DNA from: Micromonospora sp. BL4
GTDB taxonomy: Bacteria > Actinomycetota > Actinomycetes > Mycobacteriales > Micromonosporaceae
DNA: 49,178 bases
Reading direction: 5' to 3'
Assembly (NCBI RefSeq): GCF_003667505.1
Contig: NZ_RCVJ01000209.1
Coordinates: forward strand, 1 to 49,178
The position numbers were made by a program, and so were the translations under genes. Position 1 is the stretch's first letter. Every line of letters starts with the position of its first letter. The notes beneath the pieces were generated by a model that was not told the DNA's origin, ran no database searches, and saw nothing but the letters and a program-made list of their open reading frames with translations. Shown piece after piece: positions 1-6,927 of the stretch.

Positions 1-7
1 GCGCCAG

Positions 8-87
8 AGATGACCGACGTCCGGGCAGCGGAGCCGGTGGCGCGGGCACCTCCGCCACCGGCTCCGCTGCCCGGACGTCGGTCATCT
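8..87. repeat. Perfect 35-bp inverted repeat (giant hairpin)
   Basis: Positions 8-42 and 53-87 are exact reverse complements and are separated by a 10-nt loop. The hairpin lies about 100 bp beyond the stop of the minus-strand substrate-binding protein gene, so it could act as its terminator, but no T-tract follows on either strand. A 35-bp perfect stem is much longer than the 12-16 bp terminator stems elsewhere in this window. It may therefore be a mobile palindromic repeat rather than a simple terminator. Confidence 0.9.
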
Positions 88-132
88 TGTCCTCCTCGAT
101 ATGCCACGGCCCCACCTGGGCCGACGAGCGAC

Positions 133-170
133 GGGGGTACGCCCCACCGGAGCCGGCGGGACGTACCCCC
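133..170. terminator. Stem-loop downstream of the substrate-binding protein gene
   Basis: Positions 133-141 pair with 162-170 (9 bp). A competing 8-bp pairing exists between 113-120 and 168-175, so two alternative folds are possible. It lies just after the minus-strand stop at 188, so it could contribute to termination. Confidence 0.4.
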
Positions 171-187
171 AGGTGACGACCGGACGA

Positions 188-1219
188 TCAGGCCTTCGGC
201 GCGAGGCTGAAGTCGATGATCTGCTCGGGGGTGATGTTCTGCTTCAGCGCGCCCGCGCCCTGCAGGATCGCGATGCTCTTGGCGACCCGGCCGCTGTCCA
301 GCGTGCCGATGGCGGTGCCGGAGTTGCCGGAACGCACGTACGCGGCCATCAGTTCCAGCTCGGCGGCGGCGGACGCCGTGTTGGTGGCGTCCACGTTCTT
401 CTTCAGGATCTCGGCGGCCTCCTTGGAGTTCGCCAGGCTGTACTCCAGGCCCTTGAGCAGCGCCGCGGTGAACCGCTTCACCATCTCGGGCTTCTCCTTG
501 GCGATCTTCGAGGAGGTGATCAGCACGTTGCCGTAGAGGTCCTGCATCACGTTGCTGTACGGCAGCATGACGGCCTTCTTCTTGGCCACACCCTCGATGG
601 TCGGCTGGCCGACGACGAACTGGCCGATGCCGTCCACCTGGCCGGTGGCCAGCGTGCCGATCAGCGCCTGCGCATCACCGTTGACCCAGGTCACCTTGCT
701 GGCGTCCACGCCGGCGAGCCGGGCGTACGTCGGGAAGAGGTTGCGGACCACGGACCCGGGGGTGTCGGCGAGCTTCTTGCCCTCCAGGTCCTTCGGGGAG
801 GCGATGTTCTTGCCCTCGACGGTGGCGATGGCGGCCATCGTGCGCTGCTGGATCGCGGCCACCGCGACGAAGTCCCTCGCCTGGCCGTTGCCGAGCTGGA
901 GCAGCCCGCCGGTGAGGTCGATCGGCCCGAAGTCGGCCTGGCCGCCGATCACGGTCTGGATCACACCGCCGGTGCCCTGCCCGGCCTTGATCTCGACGTC
1001 GAAGCCAGCTTCCTTGAAGAAGCCCTTCTCCTTCGCCACCCAGGCGTAGGAGTCACGGCCGAAGTTGCCGAAGGAGGTGAGGTAGGTCACCTTCTCCAGC
1101 GCCGCGCCGTTGCCACCCTTGGCGTCGTCGGACGAGTCCGACCCGCTGCTGCAGGCGGAAACAAGGGCGAGGGCAGTGGCCAGCGCGGCCGTAGCGACCG
1201 TACGGGTCAGCCTTCTCAT
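188..1219 (-). CDS. ABC transporter substrate-binding lipoprotein (NMT1/THI5-like)
   Basis: A 343-residue extracellular solute-binding lipoprotein that should capture a small organic substrate for an ABC importer. The N-terminus has a basic stretch, a hydrophobic segment and a lipobox ending LVSAC, with the lipidated Cys at residue 23. A Ser/Asp/Gly linker follows, then a periplasmic-binding fold starting VTYLTSFGNFG, with the family-typical KGFFKEAGFDVEIK and a GGQADFG-like segment. ATG at 1219 is chosen because the signal peptide starts exactly there; AAAGGA lies about 12 nt upstream. The family includes SsuA, TauA and ThiY, and the substrate cannot be told from sequence. The gene is divergent from an ABC ATPase gene, and no permease gene is visible. 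Confidence 0.88.
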   Translation of the reverse strand: MRRLTRTVATAALATALALVSACSSGSDSSDDAKGGNGAALEKVTYLTSFGNFGRDSYAWVAKEKGFFKEAGFDVEIKAGQGTGGVIQTVIGGQADFGPIDLTGGLLQLGNGQARDFVAVAAIQQRTMAAIATVEGKNIASPKDLEGKKLADTPGSVVRNLFPTYARLAGVDASKVTWVNGDAQALIGTLATGQVDGIGQFVVGQPTIEGVAKKKAVMLPYSNVMQDLYGNVLITSSKIAKEKPEMVKRFTAALLKGLEYSLANSKEAAEILKKNVDATNTASAAAELELMAAYVRSGNSGTAIGTLDSGRVAKSIAILQGAGALKQNITPEQIIDFSLAPKA

Positions 1220-1489
1220 CAGTGCACCATGTCCTTTCCGACCGGGGCCGGCAGGCACCGGAGGGGGTTGTCGCGGCGGAACCGGCGGGAGGGGTGGAAG
1301 CCGGGCACCGCCATCGTGAGGGGACTCTTCGCGGGCACAGCGTACGAGAAACCCACCTTTGCGACGCCAGGCGTATCGGGTTGCGGAACGGAAACAACCT
1401 GACGACCACCCCGGACGGTGCGATAGGGAGAGAAGCCGGATAGCCTTTGCCGGATTCCTGACCGTCCACTCAGCGGAGGTCCGCCGGAG

Positions 1490-2275
1490 ATGATCCGACT
1501 GTCCGGGGTGTCCCGTACCTTCGAAGGCCGGTCCGGCCGGGTGGAAGCGCTGCGGGGCATCGACCTCGACGTCGCCGAGGGCGAGTTCGTCGCCGTGCTC
1601 GGCCGCTCCGGCTGCGGCAAGTCCACCCTGCTGCGGCTGGTGGCCGGGCTGCTCCCGCTGACCGCCGGCGAGATCACCGTGGACGGTACGCCGATCACCC
1701 GGCCCCGCCGGGACATCGCCATGCTGTTCCAGAAGCCGGCGCTGCTGCCCTGGCGCACCGTCCTGGACAACGTTCTCCTGCCCGCGGAGATCTTCGGCTG
1801 GAGCCGCGCGAAGCACCGCGAACGGGCCCGGCAACTGCTCGACGTGGCCGGGCTGGCCGGCTTCGAGAAGCGCCTGCCGCACGAGCTCTCCGGCGGCATG
1901 CAGCAGCGCGTGTCGCTGTGCCGATCGCTGATCGGCGACCCCCGGGTGATGCTGATGGACGAGCCGTTCTCCGCGCTCGATGCGCTCACCCGCGAGGAAC
2001 TCTCCGGCGAACTCCAGCGGGTGCACATGGAGAACAAGCCCACCATCGTCTTCGTCACCCACTCGATCGACGAGGCCGTGCTGCTCGCCGACCGGGTGGT
2101 CGTGCTGAGCCCCCGCCCCGGCCGGATCCGCAAGATCGTCGACGTGACCATCCCCCGACCCCGCACCCTGGGCCGCAACGCCCACCTCGCCGACGTCGCA
2201 CGCGTCAGCGCCGACCTGCACGAGCTGTTGATGGAACGCGACCAGCCGGCCGCGGCCGGCGCGGAAGGACGATGA
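1490..2275 (+). CDS. ABC transporter ATP-binding protein (SsuB/TauB type)
   Basis: A 261-residue importer ATPase that energises uptake at the inner face of the membrane. Visible motifs are Walker A GRSGCGKST at 38-46, a Q-loop with the subfamily-typical FQKPALLPW near residue 85, signature LSGGMQQR at 133-140, Walker B VMLMDEP with Asp157/Glu158, and an H-loop in FVTHS. LLPW after the Q-loop is typical of the nitrate/sulfonate/taurine class, which pairs with NMT1-type binding proteins, so the divergent lipoprotein gene is the likely partner. The start is the ATG at 1490, after a GGAG-containing stretch. The stop overlaps the next start by 4 nt (ATGA). Confidence 0.93.
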   Translation: MIRLSGVSRTFEGRSGRVEALRGIDLDVAEGEFVAVLGRSGCGKSTLLRLVAGLLPLTAGEITVDGTPITRPRRDIAMLFQKPALLPWRTVLDNVLLPAEIFGWSRAKHRERARQLLDVAGLAGFEKRLPHELSGGMQQRVSLCRSLIGDPRVMLMDEPFSALDALTREELSGELQRVHMENKPTIVFVTHSIDEAVLLADRVVVLSPRPGRIRKIVDVTIPRPRTLGRNAHLADVARVSADLHELLMERDQPAAAGAEGR

Positions 2276-3228
2276 GCATGCGGGTGTCGGTCTTCACCGA
2301 GCCGCACCGGGGCGCCAGCTACGACGATCAGCTCCGGTTCGCCCGGCTGGTCGAGGCCTGCGGCTACGAGGGCTTCCTCCGCGCCGACCACTACCGGTCG
2401 ATGGGCGACGACCCCGGCCTGCCCGGCCCGACGGACGCCTGGCTGACCCTCGCCGCGCTGGCCCGGGAGACCGAGCGGATCCGACTCGGCACCCTCGTGA
2501 CGTCGGCCACCTTCCGCCTGCCCGGCCCCCTCGCGGTGCAGGTCGCGCAGGTCGACCAGATGAGCGGCGGCCGGGTCGAGCTGGGCATCGGCGCCGGCTG
2601 GTACGAGCGCGAGCACATCGCGTACGGCATTCCGTTCCCCGCCGTCGGAGAACGCTTCGACCGGCTCGCCGAGCAGCTTGAGGTGATCACCGGGCTGTGG
2701 CGGACGCCGCCGGGCGAGACGTACAGCTACGCCGGCGACCACTACCGGCTGGTGGACGCGCCGGCCCTGCCCAAGCCGGTGCAGGTGCCCGGCCCGCCGA
2801 TCATCGTGGGCGGGCGCGGTCCCAAGCGCACCCCCGAACTGGCCGCCCGGTACGCCGACGAGTTCAACATGCCGTTCAAGTCCGTGGCGGAGACCGCCAA
2901 GGCGTACGACCGGGTACGCGAGGCGTGCGACCGCAGCGGCCGGACGGAGTCCGGGCGGGCGCCGCTGGTGCTCTCCGCCGGGATCGTGGTGGCCATCGGG
3001 CGGACCGACGCCGAGGCGCAGCGACGGGCCGCGCCACTGCACGAGAAGAGCGCGCTGCCTCCGGAGGACCCGGTGGTCGGCTCACCCGCGCAACTCGTGC
3101 AGCGGATCGGCGAGTTCGCCGCGGTCGGCGCCACCCGGGTGCACCTGCGCCTGATCGACTTCGCTGATCTGGACCACCTCGAACTGATCGCCGCCGAGGT
3201 ACTTCCGCAACTGGACGGAGAACGATGA
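2272..3228 (+). CDS. LLM-class (luciferase-like) F420/FMN-dependent oxidoreductase
   Basis: A 318-residue TIM-barrel flavin monooxygenase or F420-dependent oxidoreductase. Recognisable family segments are the N-terminal beta strand VSVFTEP, GFLRADHY, LAALARETERIRLGTLVTSATFR, the hallmark MSGGRVELGIGAGWYEREHIAYG, the PPIIVGGRGPKRT strand, and a C-terminal VHLRLID strand. The start is the ATG that overlaps the ATPase stop; a second ATG lies two codons later. It is translationally coupled at both ends (ATGA). Its place behind a transporter suggests that it oxidises the imported substrate, which is an inference. Cofactor choice (F420 or FMN) cannot be decided by eye, though the actinobacterial context favours F420. 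Confidence 0.85.
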   Translation: MSMRVSVFTEPHRGASYDDQLRFARLVEACGYEGFLRADHYRSMGDDPGLPGPTDAWLTLAALARETERIRLGTLVTSATFRLPGPLAVQVAQVDQMSGGRVELGIGAGWYEREHIAYGIPFPAVGERFDRLAEQLEVITGLWRTPPGETYSYAGDHYRLVDAPALPKPVQVPGPPIIVGGRGPKRTPELAARYADEFNMPFKSVAETAKAYDRVREACDRSGRTESGRAPLVLSAGIVVAIGRTDAEAQRRAAPLHEKSALPPEDPVVGSPAQLVQRIGEFAAVGATRVHLRLIDFADLDHLELIAAEVLPQLDGER

Positions 3229-3533
3229 CCGACGTGTTCGACGGGACCGAACTCGGGCCGGTGGGCCAGGAGATCGTGTACGAGAACGACCGGGTGCGGG
3301 TCTGGCACATCCGACTCGAACCGGGCGAGCGTCAGCCGCTGCACCGGCACGACCACCCCTACCTGGTGGTGGCGGTCGAGGGCGCGAAGAACGTCGTGCA
3401 GACGGTCGACGGCACCCTGATCGACGCCGACGAACCCACCGGCGGCGTCGTCTACCGGGACCCGGGAGCGGTGCACATGCTCACCAATGTCGGGGATACG
3501 ACGTACCTCGCTCGGCTGGTCGAACTCAAGTAG
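3225..3533 (+). CDS. Small cupin-domain protein (BauB-like)
   Basis: A 102-residue single-domain cupin. Motif 1 is visible as PLHRHDHPYLVVAVEG with candidate metal ligands His40, His42 and His44. Motif 2 is DPGAVHMLTNVG with His84. The pattern NDRVRVWHIRLEPGE followed by a final ARLVELK resembles small cupins annotated as beta-alanine degradation protein BauB, whose biochemical role is poorly defined. The ATG overlaps the monooxygenase stop by 4 nt, making it the third gene of the coupled set. It could be an auxiliary enzyme, isomerase or dioxygenase for the product of that oxidoreductase. Catalysis is unproven. Confidence 0.82.
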   Translation: MTDVFDGTELGPVGQEIVYENDRVRVWHIRLEPGERQPLHRHDHPYLVVAVEGAKNVVQTVDGTLIDADEPTGGVVYRDPGAVHMLTNVGDTTYLARLVELK

Positions 3534-3536
3534 CCG

Positions 3537-3573
3537 CGCCGGGCGCGCCGGGCGCGCCGCGCGGCGCGCCGGT
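3537..3573. terminator. GC-only palindromic repeat after the cupin gene
   Basis: Positions 3551-3570 form a perfect 20-bp palindrome of G and C only, preceded by a direct repeat of its 9-bp half at 3542-3550. It starts a few bases after the cupin stop and is probably the terminator of the three-gene plus-strand operon. Confidence 0.55.
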
Positions 3574-3609
3574 GGCGATCGGGTGTACCAGGTGCGTAAC
3601 GTGCCGGAC

Positions 3610-6600
3610 ATGGCCTTTCGGACCTGGGGCAGACTGCTGCTCACGGCGCTCGGGGTGAGCGTGCTGGCCGGAGCCGGCCAGCTCGGCGTCGCGTACGGAT
3701 TCGGCATCGTCCGGCTCACCGGCGCCTTCACCGGCACGACCGTCAATCAGTGGCCGGCCCAGCTCGTCTGGGTGGGCTGGTTCGCCGCAAACGCCGCCGT
3801 CGCCGGCGCCGTCCTGACCGGACGCCTGGCCCGCCGGGACGCCGTGCCGGCGAGCACAGGCCGGCAGTTGGCCATCGGCGCCGCGGCCGCGTTCGGCGCC
3901 ACCGTCGTCGCCCCGCTCTGCATGCAGCCCGCCCGGGCCGCCGAGCTGATCTCCGTCGACCCGGTCTGGGCGGTCGGCATCTGCGCCGTGCTCGGCGCGG
4001 TGATCGGAGCCGGGGCGGCGATCGCCGTCCTGGTCCGGCCCGAGCTGGGCTGGAACATGGCGGCGGTGGCGGGTGCGATCTGGGTGCTGGCGCTCGTCTC
4101 CGTCCTGCCGTCACTCGGCACCACGGGCCCCCTGCCCACGGTCCGGCTCGGCGTCCTGGAGCCGAGCTGGCTGGACGACGACGCGGCACAGCGCCTGGCG
4201 CTGGTCCTGCTGCCCCTCACGGCACTGCTGGCCGGCGCGGCAACCGCCGGGCTGGCCCGCTGGCGGGGCCAGGTCCCACTGATCAGCGGGGCCACCGGGG
4301 TGGCCGGCCCGGTGCTGGTGGCGTTCGCCTACCTGACCGCCGGCCCCGGCGACGCGGTGGATCGTTACCAGACCACCCCCTACTACGGCGCGCTGATCGC
4401 GATCCTCGCCGGCGCGCTCGGCGCGGCCGCCGCCGCCCTGCTGCGCTGGCCGGTGCGTGCCCGCACCGCCGATCCACTGGCGATCGAACCCACCAACATC
4501 CTGCGCCCGTTGCCCGCCGGCCCGGCCCTGCCCGGCAAAGAATCGGCGACCCCGGCGGACGACCGGGACGCCGCCGAACCCGCCGGCGCGGACCTGGCCG
4601 GCACCGGCGCCGGGCACGACCTGCGCGCCGCCGACGGCACCGGCGCTGTCCGCACCGTCCCGGCCCACTGGGACTGGCCGGCGGCCTCGGGGACCGGCCA
4701 GCACGGTTCGGTGCCCGCCGACCCGACCGGCGCCCCGGTGCCCCGACCGGCCGGTCGCCCCCGCCACCACATCGACGACGCCGGTCACCCCGCGACGAGC
4801 GCCGCCCCCGTTGCACGGAGCACGGCCGGGCCGAGCGCAGGCGAGCCGAGCACGGCCAAGCCCGGCACGGGCGGACTGAGTGCCGCCCAGCCGAGCACGG
4901 GCGGACTGAGTGCCGCCCAGCCGGGCACGGGCGGACTGAGTGCCGCCGAGCCGAGCACGGGCGGGCCGAGTAGCGGCGGTCCGGCCCAGGACGGGCCGGC
5001 CGGCGTCGACCAGCGGGTGGTCGGGTCGACCGAGGCCACCCGACCGGGGCGCGGCACCCGCACGTCCGCCGTCGACGTGGCTGCCCCCGCCGAGCCGACC
5101 CGGGCGGCCACCACCGACCTCACCGGCCCGAGTGCCTCCTCCCGGGCGGGCCGGACCGTGGTCGACCCCGCCGTTGCGACGGGCGAACCTGGCGGCGACG
5201 GCTCGACCAGCACCGCGGCGACGTCCACGACCGGCACCGCCCTGCCGACCGGCACGGCCCCGCCGACCGGCGAAGGCCCGGCGAACAACGGCCCGACCGA
5301 CGACGGCACGACCAGCGCGAGCACGGAGACGGCCACGGCGAGCGCGACCAGGACGAGCGCGAACACGACCAGCGCGAGCGCGAGCCCGGCGAGCAAGAGC
5401 ACCGGCACGGCCACAACCGGCACGGCCGGCGGGGAGACGACCAGCGAGAGCGCGGACGCGGCTGGCAACGGCGCCGCCGACGCACCGCCGCCCAAGCCGC
5501 GCCGGACCCGCAAGCCGAAGTCCGCCCCGGCGGCCCCGACCTCGGACGTGGCCGACGGTACGACGCCGTCCGACCTGGAGGCCGTGGCCGACCCGGCCCG
5601 GTCCACCACCGCTGGCCGCGCCAGGAAGACCACCCGGCCGGCCAAGGCCACCGACGGCACCGGGTCCGGTGCGGACACCGACAGGCCCCGCCCCGGCACG
5701 GACGCACCGGGCACCGAGCCCGGTCGGGGAGCCGGGACACCCGAGGCGACCCCGGCCGCAAACACCGCCCCGGCGGCACGTTCCGCCGCCATCGACCCGA
5801 CGGCAAGCCCCGCCACCGCCGACCCGGCGGCACGGTCCGCCACCGCCGACCCGACGGCAAGCCCGGCCACCGCCGCCGCGGCGGCACGGTCCGCCACCGC
5901 CGACTCGACGGCAAGCCCGGCCACCGCGGCCCCGGCGGCACGTTCCGCCGCCACCACCGGCCGGGCGGCGGCCGAGCCGGCCGCCGGTTCCGCAGCCGCC
6001 GTCGTGCCGCGGACCGACCAGGCCACCGACACCGAGCGGTCCGCGACCGCGGCGGGTTCCTCCGGGCCGCTGTTCGGGGTGGCGGCAGCCGCCGGCCCGG
6101 AGCCGGATCGCTGGACCCCGGCCGCGCCGGCCTGGCCGGTCACCCCGGCATGGACCGCGCCCGCACAGGCCGGCGCCCCGGAACCGGCCGCATCGGACGG
6201 TCCGGAGGAGCCGGCCGGGCGGACGCCGCGCCCCCGGCACCGAGCACCCCTGCCGGACCTGAGCAAGGCCAGCACCTGGGACGCCTTCGCCACCGCCCGC
6301 CGCGAGGGGGCGGCAGACCCGTTGTCGACGGGCGCCACCTCACCGGCGTCGACCGGCTCGCCCGCGGCCGGCGACCCGGCATCTCCCACCGGATCGTCGA
6401 GCCCGACCGGCCCGGCAACACCCGCCGGCCCGCGCAGCGCGTCCGACCGGGCGGCCTCCCGATGGCGACGGTCTGCCCGCACACCGGACGTGGCCGCCGA
6501 GGCTGTGCCGTCCGACCCGGCGGGACAAGCCACCCCGACCTCGGTCGCTCCGCCGGAGCAGACCGGCGTTGGCACCGAGGCTGGCGGTCCGGCGAGCGCC

Positions 6601-6867
6601 GACGCCCGACCGGCCACACCGGCTGCCGGGAACGACGCCGAGCAGTCCTCCCGCCGGGGACGGCTCGGCGGGCTGTTCCGCCGCAACCGGTCCCGCGCCG
6701 AAGAGGAGAGCGAGCCCGTGCCGGATGCGACCGAGCCGCTACCGGCACAGGACGAGGAGTTCGTCGACTGGGTCGCGGGCCTGGGCAAGCCGGTGGCGGA
6801 CAACGAGCCGGAGCAGGAGAACGGCCGCCGCTCGCTGCGCTCCACCGGGCGACACCACCGCGACTGA
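3610..6867 (+). CDS. Polytopic membrane protein with ~780-residue low-complexity Ala/Pro/Thr/Ser tail
   Basis: A 1085-residue protein that I cannot assign to a named family. Residues 1-290 hold about eight hydrophobic helices. From about residue 300 the chain is almost entirely A/P/T/S/G/D/E and includes two tandem repeat blocks (residues 418-457 and 720-782). A short basic patch, PPKPRRTRKPK, lies near residue 630. The conserved-looking C-terminal end has PDLSKASTWDAFATARR, a basic SRRGRLGGLFRRNRSR stretch and EEFVDWVAGLG. The tail is probably an extended disordered cytoplasmic or wall-spanning region. ATG 3610 is chosen; in-frame GTGs at 3583 and 3601 are alternatives and no strong SD decides between them. 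Codon bias is normal and the frame is intact over 3.2 kb, so it is a real gene. Confidence 0.8.
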   Translation: MAFRTWGRLLLTALGVSVLAGAGQLGVAYGFGIVRLTGAFTGTTVNQWPAQLVWVGWFAANAAVAGAVLTGRLARRDAVPASTGRQLAIGAAAAFGATVVAPLCMQPARAAELISVDPVWAVGICAVLGAVIGAGAAIAVLVRPELGWNMAAVAGAIWVLALVSVLPSLGTTGPLPTVRLGVLEPSWLDDDAAQRLALVLLPLTALLAGAATAGLARWRGQVPLISGATGVAGPVLVAFAYLTAGPGDAVDRYQTTPYYGALIAILAGALGAAAAALLRWPVRARTADPLAIEPTNILRPLPAGPALPGKESATPADDRDAAEPAGADLAGTGAGHDLRAADGTGAVRTVPAHWDWPAASGTGQHGSVPADPTGAPVPRPAGRPRHHIDDAGHPATSAAPVARSTAGPSAGEPSTAKPGTGGLSAAQPSTGGLSAAQPGTGGLSAAEPSTGGPSSGGPAQDGPAGVDQRVVGSTEATRPGRGTRTSAVDVAAPAEPTRAATTDLTGPSASSRAGRTVVDPAVATGEPGGDGSTSTAATSTTGTALPTGTAPPTGEGPANNGPTDDGTTSASTETATASATRTSANTTSASASPASKSTGTATTGTAGGETTSESADAAGNGAADAPPPKPRRTRKPKSAPAAPTSDVADGTTPSDLEAVADPARSTTAGRARKTTRPAKATDGTGSGADTDRPRPGTDAPGTEPGRGAGTPEATPAANTAPAARSAAIDPTASPATADPAARSATADPTASPATAAAAARSATADSTASPATAAPAARSAATTGRAAAEPAAGSAAAVVPRTDQATDTERSATAAGSSGPLFGVAAAAGPEPDRWTPAAPAWPVTPAWTAPAQAGAPEPAASDGPEEPAGRTPRPRHRAPLPDLSKASTWDAFATARREGAADPLSTGATSPASTGSPAAGDPASPTGSSSPTGPATPAGPRSASDRAASRWRRSARTPDVAAEAVPSDPAGQATPTSVAPPEQTGVGTEAGGPASADARPATPAAGNDAEQSSRRGRLGGLFRRNRSRAEEESEPVPDATEPLPAQDEEFVDWVAGLGKPVADNEPEQENGRRSLRSTGRHHRD
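4861..4980 (+). repeat. 30-bp in-frame tandem repeat (4 copies)
   Basis: Four units start at 4861, 4891, 4921 and 4951. The first three are nearly identical and the fourth is degenerate. Each encodes a 10-residue P(G/S)TGGLSAA(Q/E) unit in the low-complexity tail of the membrane protein. Confidence 0.93.
5767..5955 (+). repeat. 27-bp in-frame tandem repeat (7 units)
   Basis: Seven consecutive 27-bp units alternate between two 9-residue types, (D/A)PAARSATA and D(P/S)TASPATA, giving an 18-residue super-repeat. They lie in the low-complexity tail of the membrane protein. The near identity at DNA level suggests recent slippage or recombination. Confidence 0.93.
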
Positions 6868-6879
6868 CCCCGCAGCCCC

Positions 6880-6915
6880 GCGCTGGCTCGCCCCGTGTGT
6901 GGGGCGGGCCAGCGC
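6880..6915. terminator. Bidirectional terminator between convergent genes
   Basis: A 15-bp stem (6880-6894 with 6901-6915, one G-T wobble) and a 6-nt loop lie exactly between the plus-strand membrane protein stop at 6867 and the minus-strand thiC stop at 6928. Confidence 0.8.
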
Positions 6916-6927
6916 AGGGCAGGCGGA

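Noticed and set aside
1219..1230. Three-codon upstream ORF (Met-Val-His-stop) overlapping the binding-protein start
   Set aside because: ATGGTGCACTGATG overlaps neatly, but the SD would be only 2 nt from that ATG, so initiation there is unlikely. It is probably chance.
1360..1489. Possible riboswitch ahead of the ABC ATPase gene
   Set aside because: I looked for TPP, SAM, cobalamin, FMN and glycine hallmarks and found only a short GGTTG/CAACC stem. Nothing matches a known aptamer.
4785..6845. A 686-codon minus-strand frame with Ala/Val/Gly-rich sequence
   Set aside because: It is antisense to the low-complexity tail of the membrane protein. The plus-strand frame has an upstream membrane domain and a conserved-looking C-terminus, so the minus frame is the shadow.
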